The notes under the pieces were generated by a model, which made no database searches, was not told the DNA's origin, and saw only the letters and a list, made by a program, of their open reading frames with translations. DNA of 64,000 nt from Bacteroides sp. (GTDB lineage Bacteria > Bacteroidota > Bacteroidia > Bacteroidales > Bacteroidaceae). A program made the position numbers and the translations under genes. The stretch is taken from the NCBI RefSeq assembly GCF_028690125.1, contig NZ_JAQVBV010000018.1, positions 41,331 to 105,330 of the forward strand, given 5' to 3'. Positions 1 to 9,551 of this stretch are shown here, in pieces. Position 1 is the stretch's first letter. Every line of letters begins with the position of its first letter.

Positions 1-581
1 AACAGTTGATCCTTTCGGAACAGTAAGGTTCCGCTTTTCGCCATGCGAAGCCCCAAATCGTAGTCCTGACTCCGTTTCTGCCTCATATCCATCCCATTGA
101 ATCGTATCCAATAGGCTTTTTCGATCAGGAATAGCCCACCGACAATCGCCTCATACCTGCCCCCCTCTTGGGATGGGATACGCTGATTTTTATACAATAA
201 TTCCTGCTTGGTATTATAGACATAATCGATAAAAATACCCGAAATAAAAGGATATATCATCTCGCGCTCCGACTTGAGTATCTTAGGAAGAAAGCCCGGC
301 TGAATTTCCATATCTCCGTCAATGAAAAAGAGAATATCTCCTTTTGCCTCTTTGGCTCCTATATTACGTGCTACCGCCGCGTTGCACTCTCCCGTAATGA
401 GAATCGTCTTAATAAGGTTATAACTCTTAGCCAATTCAACACTGCCATCGGTAGATTGACTGTCTACATACACAATATTATACTGCGTAATGTCATCGGC
501 TTTAATTACATCTAATACAGAATTAAAGCATTGCCTCAAACGCTCTCCTTCATTTCGCCCTATTATTATAAATGATATCAT
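1..581 (-). CDS. GT2 glycosyltransferase, partial (runs off left edge)
   Basis: The reading frame opens with ATG at 581 and continues without a stop to the window edge, about 193 codons, so the C-terminus is missing. The start (MISFIIIGRNEGERL) and the later VDSQSTDGS, ARNIGA and FIDGDMEI segments are the nucleotide-binding and D-x-D metal-binding parts of a GT-A fold family 2 glycosyltransferase. Its start overlaps the stop of the upstream GT2 gene in an ATGA junction, so the two are probably translationally coupled in the capsule operon. It most likely transfers one sugar of the capsule repeat at the cytoplasmic membrane. Donor and linkage cannot be read from sequence. Confidence 0.85.
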   Translation of the reverse strand, partial: MISFIIIGRNEGERLRQCFNSVLDVIKADDITQYNIVYVDSQSTDGSVELAKSYNLIKTILITGECNAAVARNIGAKEAKGDILFFIDGDMEIQPGFLPKILKSEREMIYPFISGIFIDYVYNTKQELLYKNQRIPSQEGGRYEAIVGGLFLIEKAYWIRFNGMDMRQKRSQDYDLGLRMAKSGTLLFRKDQL

Positions 582-1471
582 ATTTTGTTTAAAAAAGCTC
601 GTTCCTCAAAAGATAGTTTTCTATGTTCCATAATTTGATGTGTCAGTTTAAACACATTACGCATAGCGGCACCATTGATGTGCATCAGCGTCATATCCAT
701 CGTTAAAAGCGCTTTTACTGTTTTCCGCAAACACAATTGCACACATTTAAAATAACCGTAAGCGATCGAATGGTTCGGATTCTTAACAGAACCTATATAG
801 GCTAACGTCGTTCTGTATATGTTTTTATCAATACTTATCGCTTTGTTTCCCAAATCTTTGTCGTGATATGCTATCACCGAAGGTTCAACCCCTACTTTAC
901 CGCCCCAGCATACTACTCGGTTCACATAATCATTATCCTCTCCGTAATGAGGGAATAAAGGGTCAAAACCACCTACTTTTTTTATACAATCAATGGTCAT
1001 CAGCCATATAGCAGCATTAACGAATGCAATTGGTTCAACTTGCTTCGACGATGGATCGATATGCGCATTTTTTAAATAACTTGCAAATTGTTTCTCGATA
1101 CCCCCTTCCGAGCTATGCATTTGCAAAGGCGATAAAACCCAAAATGCAGGATGTTCTTGCTGGGCTTTTATCAGATCGTCTATGGTGTTTTCGAGCACCC
1201 AAGCATCTTGGTTTAACAACAAGGCGTAGTCATACCCCTCCCGAATTACTTTTTTCAGCCCGATATTATTCGCCTGTCCGAAACCTGAATTTTGACTTTG
1301 GATCGACAACATGACATCCGGAAACTCACTCTTTATGATGCGAATCGTATCATCCGACGACTTATTATCGATCACTAACACATCATATTTTACGCGGTCG
1401 ATTGAGCTTAAGCATTTCCGAATAAACTTTTCTCCGTTATAGGTAACTATAATGATCAATACCCTCACCAT
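578..1471 (-). CDS. GT2 glycosyltransferase, rhamnosyltransferase-like
   Basis: 297 residues. The N-terminus (VLIIIVTYNGEKFIRKCL), the VIDNKSSDDT segment and the LLLNQDAWV motif (near residue 85-90) place it in GT2. The N-x-D form of the metal-binding motif and the later GGFDPLFPHYGEDNDYVNRV block are typical of the WbbL/rhamnosyltransferase-like subgroup. That fits the dTDP-rhamnose genes in the same operon, but donor choice is inference. It starts 1 base after the stop of the asparagine-synthase-like gene and overlaps the next GT2 by 4 bases, so it is an internal gene of the capsule operon. Confidence 0.88.
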   Translation of the reverse strand: MVRVLIIIVTYNGEKFIRKCLSSIDRVKYDVLVIDNKSSDDTIRIIKSEFPDVMLSIQSQNSGFGQANNIGLKKVIREGYDYALLLNQDAWVLENTIDDLIKAQQEHPAFWVLSPLQMHSSEGGIEKQFASYLKNAHIDPSSKQVEPIAFVNAAIWLMTIDCIKKVGGFDPLFPHYGEDNDYVNRVVCWGGKVGVEPSVIAYHDKDLGNKAISIDKNIYRTTLAYIGSVKNPNHSIAYGYFKCVQLCLRKTVKALLTMDMTLMHINGAAMRNVFKLTHQIMEHRKLSFEERAFLNKI

Positions 1472-1472
1472 G

Positions 1473-3185
1473 TCATTTCCGAATTAAAAGATTGTATGCG
1501 CCCAATAGTGTTAGCACCTGATTACACTCCAATGGATTGCCGTTTTTATATAATTCAACCATATCTTCTTTTAATTGCGGATAATCATTCATTTTATGAA
1601 TGTGCGAATTAAAATAGTCATCCATTGCCTTTGCCGTACTTGGATTTAATGACCATATATTGATCGGCGTCACCGAATTAATTGCCGTTGCGTTTTCAAA
1701 GAATAATTTTTTAAGTTTGCGCTGCACCTTATTTATTGTAATAATTATCTTATTTAAATTGGGTTTACCGATCAACCTTACTCCATTGTGCCTGAAGCGT
1801 GCTGCTTTCGGATATTTCGTAACAATCCATTGATCATATAGGATCTTATTGCGCCTTATCTCGTAAGGAATTGAAAAACAAAACGCAATAAACTCGACAT
1901 TACAGAAAGGAGAATAGGTTTCTGTAAAGTTTTGTAGAACCGGATTAGCACCCGAATTTACCCCATTGAATCCCCTATTATAAAAAGAAAACAGTTCACG
2001 ACCTTTATATTTTTTCAATAATCCATCAATGTCGTATTTAGCATAAAACGATTTGGCTAAGCGTTTCGAATGCAGATCATACCCTTTTAATGTAGAGATG
2101 GTTTCGTCTCCTTGATTTGCAAAAGTACCGACAATGACATCTCCGATCTGACCGGTATGGATGACACCGATATTTGTCTTATTCAAGATCTCAAAAAAGT
2201 CTTTTAGGACGGCTGCACCAAAATACATGTAAAGACCTTCATTTTCATAAATACTCTCATCTATGTTTTTTAGTAGCGAACCGATATAATTTGCCATATG
2301 GACATAATGTCCATATTGTAATTGACCTCCAATATTTCCGCTTGTTTTATGATCAGCAAACCCAATGGGAGAATAGGTATATGAATAAAACTCCTTTCCC
2401 ACAATACGCTCAAGAGCATAGGTTGTCATTCTCGAATCAAGACCTGCACTTAATGACGTCCAGTTTTGATAACCATACTCAGCGTTTTTATCGACCTGAG
2501 CCTGAACCGATGCGGCAAACAATTGATCTAATCTATCAATAATATCCTTTTTTGAGAGCTGATAGTTCGGTTTATACTCAAACTGAAAGTAAGTATAAAC
2601 ACTCAGTTTCCCATATTGAAATACCAAATAATTACCCCCCAACAGTCTGTTCACATTGTCCACATAGGTCATCTCCTCGATCATATAGCCAAAGGTTAAT
2701 GAGCTATATGCCGCCGTTTCGTTTAGCTCGATCGAAGCACCGGTTTGCCGAAGCATATGCGTAACAAACTTAATCTCAGATCCGACATATAAATCCCCTC
2801 CGTTTTCAGCATAAAATATGGGTTTATCTCCGATGTGATCCGTAAATACGATGAGCTTTTTTGCATTTATATCATAAAAAAGCCCAGAAAACGACCCTCT
2901 GAATTTATTGCAGAAAGCGTCTCCCTCCTTACCGTACATTTCTTTGATAAGCTCAATTTTATCGGCTGTTTTATATTCTTTAAGGAGTACATTGTAATTG
3001 AAAACAACTCCCTCGATTAAGAAAATGTAATTAGGATCACCATAGATGATCTTATCTTGTAAGAATTTATTTATTGTATATTGCTGCACAAAGAGATCTT
3101 CACGATCTATCGATTTGGAAACCAACTGACGCTGATCGCTAAACAGATTAATCTTCGAATTTGTGGAGCTTAAAAATCCCGGCAT
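1473..3185 (-). CDS. Asparagine-synthase-like protein of the capsule locus
   Basis: 570 residues with the AsnB layout: an N-terminal glutaminase-like fold (about 1-200; RGSFSG at 96-101 and DHIGDKPIFY at 116-125) and a C-terminal synthetase domain whose PP-loop reads SAGLDSR (246-252) instead of SGGxDS. The chain begins Met-Pro-Gly-Phe where active class II amidotransferases have Met-Cys-Gly, so the glutaminase nucleophile appears absent. Related proteins in O-antigen loci (WbpS/WbmI type) amidate uronic acids, which would suit the uronic acid pathway encoded upstream; free ammonia use or another adenylating reaction is also possible. It overlaps the 3' end of the preceding GT2 gene by 38 bases, so the start could lie slightly downstream. 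Confidence 0.75.
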   Translation of the reverse strand: MPGFLSSTNSKINLFSDQRQLVSKSIDREDLFVQQYTINKFLQDKIIYGDPNYIFLIEGVVFNYNVLLKEYKTADKIELIKEMYGKEGDAFCNKFRGSFSGLFYDINAKKLIVFTDHIGDKPIFYAENGGDLYVGSEIKFVTHMLRQTGASIELNETAAYSSLTFGYMIEEMTYVDNVNRLLGGNYLVFQYGKLSVYTYFQFEYKPNYQLSKKDIIDRLDQLFAASVQAQVDKNAEYGYQNWTSLSAGLDSRMTTYALERIVGKEFYSYTYSPIGFADHKTSGNIGGQLQYGHYVHMANYIGSLLKNIDESIYENEGLYMYFGAAVLKDFFEILNKTNIGVIHTGQIGDVIVGTFANQGDETISTLKGYDLHSKRLAKSFYAKYDIDGLLKKYKGRELFSFYNRGFNGVNSGANPVLQNFTETYSPFCNVEFIAFCFSIPYEIRRNKILYDQWIVTKYPKAARFRHNGVRLIGKPNLNKIIITINKVQRKLKKLFFENATAINSVTPINIWSLNPSTAKAMDDYFNSHIHKMNDYPQLKEDMVELYKNGNPLECNQVLTLLGAYNLLIRK

Positions 3186-4098
3186 ACGACTTATTTTTTA
3201 GTAGTGTTCTAACAAAGTAATAAAGAGACAAGATACATATAATAGGAAAGCATAAGAATAGCCCGTATGAACGATGATTCTTGGCGTTAATAGGGAAAAC
3301 AACTTTATGAACGTCTTTGCTAAAAATATACTTGAATAGATTCCTTGAAAAGAGTTTTGACGTAGTCTTTATATATCCCCAAAAATTCTCTATTGAGAAG
3401 TATTTCTCTAATACGACATAACTTGCTGCGTACACAGAGGATAAATTTTTAGACAAGCTTTGTTCCGTATTTCTATAATAAAAGAACACCTGAGGAACAT
3501 ATCTAAATGATGCGGATTTATTGTTACATAATACATGAAGATAAAACTCCCAATCTTCCGAATGTTTTATAGAGGTATCCCATTGAGTGTTTTTTATTAA
3601 TGCCGCAGGAAAAAGTGCGCAACCCGGTATAAATAAAAAATCTTTCAGAAAATGAGTATACATATCTTTAAAATAGATGTCATATCCCATCGATATACGC
3701 TGTCCGAATTTTTGTGTATCGTAAATATTGCGACTATTGCCTACTTCTAAATTTGAATACAGGATAAAATTGTCTCCCACCTTAGCATATTCCCGGATCA
3801 ACACATCAAACCTTTCGGGTAACAGCACGTCATCGGCATCCAAAAATTGAATATATTCGCCTTTTGATAAGGACAATCCGTAGTTTCGAGCTTTTGACGG
3901 ACCGCTGTTTTCTTGCTTAAAATAAGAAAAACGGGAATCTCTCTTTGTATATTCCATAACGATATTTGCCGAGTTGTCCGTAGAGCCATCATCGATAACA
4001 ATACACTCCCAATTTGCGTAAGTTTGGGACAAAACAGACTCTAACGTCTCAGCTATATATTGCTGAGCATTGTATAAAGGTATTATGATAGATATCAT
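3148..4098 (-). CDS. GT2 glycosyltransferase
   Basis: 316 residues. It begins MISIIIPLYNAQQYI and carries VIDDGSTDNS (34-43), ARNYG (70-74) and FLDADD (85-90, the D-x-D metal site), the standard GT-A family 2 core. The last ~60 residues contain a hydrophobic stretch (LFLCFPIICILSLYYFV) that probably anchors it to the inner membrane. It is internal to the capsule operon, directly after the broken acetyltransferase gene. Acceptor and donor are unknown. Confidence 0.88.
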   Translation of the reverse strand: MISIIIPLYNAQQYIAETLESVLSQTYANWECIVIDDGSTDNSANIVMEYTKRDSRFSYFKQENSGPSKARNYGLSLSKGEYIQFLDADDVLLPERFDVLIREYAKVGDNFILYSNLEVGNSRNIYDTQKFGQRISMGYDIYFKDMYTHFLKDFLFIPGCALFPAALIKNTQWDTSIKHSEDWEFYLHVLCNNKSASFRYVPQVFFYYRNTEQSLSKNLSSVYAASYVVLEKYFSIENFWGYIKTTSKLFSRNLFKYIFSKDVHKVVFPINAKNHRSYGLFLCFPIICILSLYYFVRTLLKNKSYAGIFKLHKFED

Positions 4099-4584
4099 TT
4101 ATAAATTTTCTGTTAGCTTAATAATTCTGTTCGTTGCACTAACAACAGTACAATCTTTAGGAACATCTCGTACAACGACAACGTTTGCTCCTAACTTACA
4201 ATTATCACCTATTGTGCAACGTCCTATGATTTTGGCTCCAGCCCCTATGTAACAATTATCTCCAATAGTTGGCGACCCATAATAAGGAGATTGTTTGTCA
4301 TTGTTTGAACCAATCGTTACTTGTTGATAAATAGTTACATTTTTACCTATTTTGGCTTGATGAGATATAAATATACCACTAATACCATGCGGGAAAATAG
4401 GTTCAGATTTTATTTCAGCTTGAATCCCAATCCAACTATTATTTTTTCGCAATAAATATTCGAAGGAACTAAGTCATAATTTTCTATTGCTGTTTGAATG
4501 TAAATATCGATACAAATTGTAGATGTTCTTAAATTTAAGTTTAATATAAATCAGAACAAATGGTCTAATTACAAATAGTAACAT
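4099..4584 (-). pseudogene. Serine-acetyltransferase-like hexapeptide O-acetyltransferase, interrupted by in-frame TGA
   Basis: From ATG at 4584, 1 base after the upstream gene's stop, the frame reads MLLFVIRPFVLIYIKLK through about residue 36. It then meets TGA at 4476-4474 and continues in the same frame to 4099. The part after the stop (FPHGISGIFIS, IGKNVTIYQQVTIGS, IGDNCYIGAGAKIIG) is a left-handed beta-helix acetyltransferase related to CysE-type capsule O-acetylases. The part before the stop matches the hydrophobic N-terminus usual in that family. So this is a 161-codon gene split by one nonsense codon. A shorter product could start at TTG 4452 (117 residues, keeps the catalytic helix). 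Sequencing error is the main alternative. Confidence 0.7.
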
Positions 4585-4585
4585 T

Positions 4586-5170
4586 TTAATCAATTGAATC
4601 AATGACTTTTATGAATTTCGCCGGATTACCGCCATACAATCCGTTTGCAGGTAAATTTTTGGTAATAACACTACCAGCTGCAACAATTGAGTTTTCTCCT
4701 ATTGTAACTCCTTTTAATACAATAGAATTCATCCCGATCCAAACATTATCCTCCAATACGATAGGAGCCGAAGCGGGAGATTTCATTCTTTCTTCGTAAT
4801 TAACAGATACTCGATGCGAATTGTTATCGCATAAAATGACACCAGGACCTAAAAGGCAATTATTCCCGATCGTTATCTTTTCATTACAATGAATTACAAC
4901 ACCATGCAATTTACAATTACTCCCTATAAACAATTCACTATCTGGCAAATAGGTCGATAAAGCGACCTTGAAGATAGACCCATTTGGCTCGGAGATAAAT
5001 TGCACATTGGACGCCACTTTTATGCTTCCTTTGTTATTTATATAGCAAAAATTTCCATTGGCACTATCAATATCTCCTTTAATGTCATGTTTGACAAGTA
5101 GTTCCTTTAGAGATAAATGTACAGGTATGCCCAGAAATTGTTTGATCGCTTTTTTAATAAGTTTTTTCAC
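4586..5170 (-). CDS. Hexapeptide-repeat O-acetyltransferase (WbbJ/maltose-acetyltransferase-like)
   Basis: 194 residues. From about residue 45 the chain has imperfect six-residue repeats (IGSNCKLHG, IGNNCLLGPG, LEDNVWIGMNSIVLKGVTIGENSIVAAGSV), ending in NPAKFIKVI, the left-handed beta-helix of XAT/NodL-type acetyltransferases. The catalytic His is probably in DNNSHRVS (about 115-122). It likely O-acetylates a sugar of the capsule repeat using acetyl-CoA in the cytoplasm. It overlaps the GT2/glycerophosphotransferase gene upstream by an ATGA junction and is followed 1 base later by the broken acetyltransferase. Confidence 0.85.
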   Translation of the reverse strand: MKKLIKKAIKQFLGIPVHLSLKELLVKHDIKGDIDSANGNFCYINNKGSIKVASNVQFISEPNGSIFKVALSTYLPDSELFIGSNCKLHGVVIHCNEKITIGNNCLLGPGVILCDNNSHRVSVNYEERMKSPASAPIVLEDNVWIGMNSIVLKGVTIGENSIVAAGSVITKNLPANGLYGGNPAKFIKVIDSID

Positions 5171-7365
5171 TTTACTATTTTATTGATATGATTATATAAT
5201 CGTTTGCAGTTTTTGTTGTCCATTAAAGGAAAAAAAATATTCACTCGATCAAGATAAAGGTCATTCATTTTTGCATTATTCTCCATCATAGAAGTTAATG
5301 CATTTATCAATTCTTCATGATTTCCAACAACTGGTCCGAATCCCATTTTATGATGAGAATAATACCCTCTGCCTAAATGCGTTGCAATCAATTGTGGATA
5401 ATCCCAACAATAATACACGATAGGTTTTTTCATATAAGCAAAATCAAAGTGAACACTTGACACATCTGTAATTAGTAATTTCGATTCTTTAAGTAATTGT
5501 TGAATTTCGGTACCATCTTCAGCAATTGTAATACGCTTGTTAGTAGTTTTAAATACGGATAAAAAGGATTTCATTTCGTAGTGTGGCTGAAATATTAAAG
5601 TATAGTTATACTTTTCAAGCAATAGAGATAGCTCTGGAGCATTTAAAAATTGATCTATTCGCATATAGTACTCAGTTTCTTGAAATGCCTCTAACGATAA
5701 ATTACTTAGAGTCCGCCTCCAAGTAGGCATAAAGAGCATTTGTTTTTTTAGTGTATTATTATGATGCAGGTTGTCGAACCTTGGAAATCCAGTAAGTAGA
5801 ACCTGTTCTTTATTAAATCCAAATTTTTCAACTACGTAATCATATTCAGGCTTTGCTCCACAAACAAATAAATCTATATCAGAACTCTGTTTTCCGTAAT
5901 AGGGTGACACATCTGCGTTAGTTATACCATGTTGTAGAAAAACATTCAAACAATTTAAGGGCTTTTGATATATTTTTGATGAGAATCTTGTTCGTGGATA
6001 TCCAGCATTATAATGCGAGTTAGCATACACTTTGGAAGCACAGAACAACAGTTTATGGTAGAAACTATTATATTTGAGAGTGTTCTTCTTCGGAATACAA
6101 GTACTTTGGCTTGTTGATGATATATAATATACCTTTTTATCAGTAGCAGTATTTTGCAAATACTTAAAAAATGCAAATCCATTATCTTGCATTGTGTCAA
6201 CACGTTCTCCGATAAGCCAAATCTTTTTTTGTACAAAAAGTTTAAACGTGGAAGCCAATTTTTTATAAAATAATATTTCAAATTTATCTGAAATAGAAAA
6301 CAAGAATTGTTGCGATAGTATTCGCACCATCTTTATAACAAATAAAATATCTTTTGACTGTGACCAAGGATTAGTAGCACATAACTGAATAAGCTGCATT
6401 CCCCTGTTTATTCGTTTCTTTTTGGAGTATATTGATATTTTCTTGCGAAAAACAATAAACAACAAAATATAATATACAACTTTGCTATTAGACTTCAGCT
6501 CAAAATCATCTGACTTAATATGTTCTCTAATGCAATTCTCTTGTTCTGTCCAGTTAGGATTGTTCAATAAATTAAATCGTTTTATTCTCCATAGAACGGA
6601 GAAACTACGTCTTAATGACTGCAATCGTAGTTCCTTATCTGAAAACTTATGTTTTAGTGCTAAAAAAAACAGACGATGTGCATAAAAGAAATCATCCCAA
6701 TTTTTGGGAGTATGCTCTTTCGGCTTGGATAAAGTACCCTCTCTATTTCTGTAATAGTAACAAGGTTTTGAAACAATAGATACTCTATCTATTTGTGAAA
6801 ATAGTTCTCCAAGAAAAGGTTGGTCTTCACTAACAATGGGAAGTTGCTTTATATCTTTGATTATATCCCTGATGTACAACTTATTCCATGCAGGTAGCAA
6901 AGCTTCATAGAGAGAAGCGTTCGTCAGCACTTCCAAGACTGAAAACTTTCCTTTCTTTAGGTATTCACCAGTGGTTATGACAAGTCCATCATCAGAGACT
7001 TTGGAGATACCACACATTGCCACCTGAACATTCCCATATAACATAGCGTAATATAGCAATTCAAACATATCTGTTGAAACATAGTCGTCCGAGTCAATGA
7101 ATCCGACATATTTGGCAGACGCAACGTTAACGCCTGTATTGCGAGCAGCTCCTAATCCCTGATTTTCTTTGTGATTAACAATTTTAATTCGATTGTCTTT
7201 TTCAGCATACTGCTGCAATACTATGTTAGAACTATCCGGAGAACAATCGTTCACACAAATAATTTCAATATCTTTTAGCGTTTGATTTATCAATGAATCA
7301 AGACAAGCCGACAGATATTTCTCTACATTATATATCGGAACAATTATTGAGACTTTTGGAGACAT
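5167..7365 (-). CDS. GT2 glycosyltransferase fused to CDP-glycerol glycerophosphotransferase-like domain
   Basis: 732 residues in two parts. Residues 1-~300 are a GT2 domain (VSIIVPIYNVEKYL, VNDCSPDSS, AARNTG, FIDSDD at 89-94). Residues ~380-732 resemble TagB/TagF-type polyol-phosphate transferases: KKIWLIGERVDTMQDNG, YYISSTSQS, LQHGITN, a TGFPRFDNL/MPTWR block, IFQPHYEM and the ITDVSSVHFDFAYMKKPIVYY signature. It could add a sugar and then a glycerol- or ribitol-phosphate group, implying a phosphate-bearing capsule. No CDP-glycerol synthesis gene is visible here. It overlaps both neighbours (22 and 4 bases), so it is tightly coupled within the operon. Confidence 0.85.
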   Translation of the reverse strand: MSPKVSIIVPIYNVEKYLSACLDSLINQTLKDIEIICVNDCSPDSSNIVLQQYAEKDNRIKIVNHKENQGLGAARNTGVNVASAKYVGFIDSDDYVSTDMFELLYYAMLYGNVQVAMCGISKVSDDGLVITTGEYLKKGKFSVLEVLTNASLYEALLPAWNKLYIRDIIKDIKQLPIVSEDQPFLGELFSQIDRVSIVSKPCYYYRNREGTLSKPKEHTPKNWDDFFYAHRLFFLALKHKFSDKELRLQSLRRSFSVLWRIKRFNLLNNPNWTEQENCIREHIKSDDFELKSNSKVVYYILLFIVFRKKISIYSKKKRINRGMQLIQLCATNPWSQSKDILFVIKMVRILSQQFLFSISDKFEILFYKKLASTFKLFVQKKIWLIGERVDTMQDNGFAFFKYLQNTATDKKVYYISSTSQSTCIPKKNTLKYNSFYHKLLFCASKVYANSHYNAGYPRTRFSSKIYQKPLNCLNVFLQHGITNADVSPYYGKQSSDIDLFVCGAKPEYDYVVEKFGFNKEQVLLTGFPRFDNLHHNNTLKKQMLFMPTWRRTLSNLSLEAFQETEYYMRIDQFLNAPELSLLLEKYNYTLIFQPHYEMKSFLSVFKTTNKRITIAEDGTEIQQLLKESKLLITDVSSVHFDFAYMKKPIVYYCWDYPQLIATHLGRGYYSHHKMGFGPVVGNHEELINALTSMMENNAKMNDLYLDRVNIFFPLMDNKNCKRLYNHINKIVK

Positions 7366-8267
7366 AATATTTGTTTTATCTTTCTACGAATTAGTTTACA
7401 ACAAAAAAAATATCCTAAATAAAAATCACTACACAATATTGTTTTTATAATTTTATATTTTGTTTTATATGTACATTCTTTTGACCATAGAATATAATTA
7501 TCATACCACTTATAATATACTTTTTTACAATCAAATCTATTATTACAAACACGTTTCCCAAAATTCAATACCTTAACCCCTTCAATAAAATCATATCCTA
7601 ATTTTCGGAAACGTCCCGTTACATTTGTATCGTGTCTTCGACAGTAGTCCAATTTAGCTGGTTGCTCTACAACATCACCTTGCGAGGTGATGTTTGTCCA
7701 CAGCATCCAATCTCCGACAAGTTTCATTTTCGACCAAAGATTTGTATCAACGCAGAAGTAGTTATCTTTTCTAAAAAGTACCATACTTGCATTACATATT
7801 CCATTACCCCATAATAATCTATCTCTGATAAAATCGATTCCATTATATCTAATATCTATCTCTTTCATAATGGGTTTGGTATGGATTTTATCTATAAAAA
7901 ATTGAATACCTGAGAATGCTAATACTATTTTGGGTTCTTTAAAATGAGGGGTTAAATATTCAAGAAAATGTACGTCTGCCAAATCATCACTCTCCGCAAT
8001 CCAAATAAGTTCGCCTTTGGCATACGCAATGCCTTTTTCCCACTGTTTATAAGATGTTCCTCCATTCTGCTCATTATAGACAATATGAGTAACCTTGGGA
8101 TGGTTTCGGTATTGTTCTATCACATCACGGCTGTTGTCGGTACTGCAATCGTCAAGAATAATCAGTTCAAAATTCTGAAACGTCTGCCCCAAGATGGAAT
8201 TTATTCGATCGGGCAAATAACGAGCATGATTGTAATTGGGTAAGATTATAGATACTAATGGAATCAT
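7344..8267 (-). CDS. GT2 glycosyltransferase
   Basis: 307 residues. The GT2 core is visible: MIPLVSIILPNYNHARYL, ILDDCSTDNS (37-46), GGTSYKQWEKGI and WIAESDD (89-95), an E-S-D-D variant of the metal-binding D-x-D. The C-terminal third is rich in Lys, Tyr and Phe, which suggests peripheral association with the membrane. It overlaps wzt (ATGA-type, 8264-8267) and the bifunctional transferase downstream. It is probably the first glycosyltransferase after the exporter genes; its sugar is unknown. Confidence 0.87.
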   Translation of the reverse strand: MIPLVSIILPNYNHARYLPDRINSILGQTFQNFELIILDDCSTDNSRDVIEQYRNHPKVTHIVYNEQNGGTSYKQWEKGIAYAKGELIWIAESDDLADVHFLEYLTPHFKEPKIVLAFSGIQFFIDKIHTKPIMKEIDIRYNGIDFIRDRLLWGNGICNASMVLFRKDNYFCVDTNLWSKMKLVGDWMLWTNITSQGDVVEQPAKLDYCRRHDTNVTGRFRKLGYDFIEGVKVLNFGKRVCNNRFDCKKVYYKWYDNYILWSKECTYKTKYKIIKTILCSDFYLGYFFCCKLIRRKIKQILCLQKSQ

Positions 8268-9535
8268 TTTACTATCTCATATTTATCAAACCAATTTTCT
8301 CTCATTATTGAAGATTTAATTATCATATCTTCACAAAAAAAATTACCAAATCCTTTTTCATCAGTTGTTACATTAAACGACAAACTCGATTTACTTGTCG
8401 CATAATTTCTAATATTTCTAATTGCCACATCAAAAACAATTTTATAATCACCATTTGAAAATCTCAAAGGTGGAATTTTAAATTTAAAAATGTACGATCC
8501 AGGGTTAAGCGTTGCTTTCTTAGAATTATCATTATAATCAGCACGTGCTAATGGGTGTCCATAAGAACTGTTAATATTAAAGCCGATTACAAGTGATGGT
8601 ATATCTTTACCGATTGTAACTCCAAATTCAATAATAATTTCCGAACTATTATATATGACAGTTCCTTTGGTAGGATAGACTTTCGCATATTCTAAAAACA
8701 GCACATCTTTATCACCTTCTCCAGCGTCAAATGACGATTGTACAATTTGGTCTACAATATAGGTTGCTATAGTATCAGATATATTACCGGAGAAACAAAC
8801 ACCTCCTTTATCCAATAAAATACCAGTAGTGCAAAGTTGTCTCATACTTAACATATTATGACTAACAAACAGTACCGTACGTCCGTCACCTTTACTCACC
8901 TCCTGCATTTTACCAATCGCTTTTTTCTGAAATTCTGCATCTCCTACGGCTAAAACCTCATCAACCACCAATATCTCAGGATCTAAGTGTGCTGCAATTG
9001 CAAACCCAAGACGTACCGTCATACCGCTTGAATAGCGTTTGACAGGAGTATCAATATAGCGTTCACAACCGCTAAAATCGATTATCTCATCTATTTTACT
9101 GGCGATCTCAGCTTTTGTCATACCCATTATCGCACCATTCATATAGATATTTTCTCGTCCGGTCATTTCGGGATGGAATCCAGTTCCAACCTCTAATAGT
9201 GATGCAATACGTCCTTTTGCTCGTATCGTACCTGTTGTTGGAGCTGTAACTCTCGACAAAATTTTGAGTAGCGTACTTTTCCCTGCACCATTTTTACCAA
9301 TAATCCCAACTACATCTCCTTGTTCTACCTTGAAGTCGATATTGCGTAATGCCCATACATAATCGGAATCAGCAGCAGCACTGCGGTCGTTTACACTTCC
9401 TATCTTTAGATAAGGATCTTCCTTGCCCCTTACATTCATCTGAAACCACCTATTCAAGTCGTGTGATAGTGTTTTAGTACTAACCAAACCTAAACGGTAT
9501 TGTTTCGATATATTATTAAACTCTATTGCTGTCAT
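8264..9535 (-). CDS. wzt: Polysaccharide ABC exporter ATPase with C-terminal cargo domain
   Basis: 423 residues from ATG 9535. A longer frame exists upstream, but it overlaps wzm and MTAIEFNNISKQYRLG is the usual family start. The nucleotide-binding domain shows Walker A GKNGAGKST (80-88), signature YSSGM and Walker B ILVVDEVLAVGD, with the early Trp-Ala-Leu insert typical of Wzt/TagH. Residues ~265-423 form a beta-rich domain of the Wzt C-terminal type, which in O9a-like systems binds the terminated glycan before export. Together with wzm it forms an ABC-2 exporter moving the finished polymer across the inner membrane. Confidence 0.92.
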   Translation of the reverse strand: MTAIEFNNISKQYRLGLVSTKTLSHDLNRWFQMNVRGKEDPYLKIGSVNDRSAAADSDYVWALRNIDFKVEQGDVVGIIGKNGAGKSTLLKILSRVTAPTTGTIRAKGRIASLLEVGTGFHPEMTGRENIYMNGAIMGMTKAEIASKIDEIIDFSGCERYIDTPVKRYSSGMTVRLGFAIAAHLDPEILVVDEVLAVGDAEFQKKAIGKMQEVSKGDGRTVLFVSHNMLSMRQLCTTGILLDKGGVCFSGNISDTIATYIVDQIVQSSFDAGEGDKDVLFLEYAKVYPTKGTVIYNSSEIIIEFGVTIGKDIPSLVIGFNINSSYGHPLARADYNDNSKKATLNPGSYIFKFKIPPLRFSNGDYKIVFDVAIRNIRNYATSKSSLSFNVTTDEKGFGNFFCEDMIIKSSIMRENWFDKYEIVK

Positions 9536-9551
9536 TGCTTTTTTGAAACTT

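Noticed and set aside
7665..7692. Palindrome ACATCACCTTGCGAGGTGATGT
   Set aside because: It lies inside the GT2 coding region without other regulatory context and is probably coincidental.
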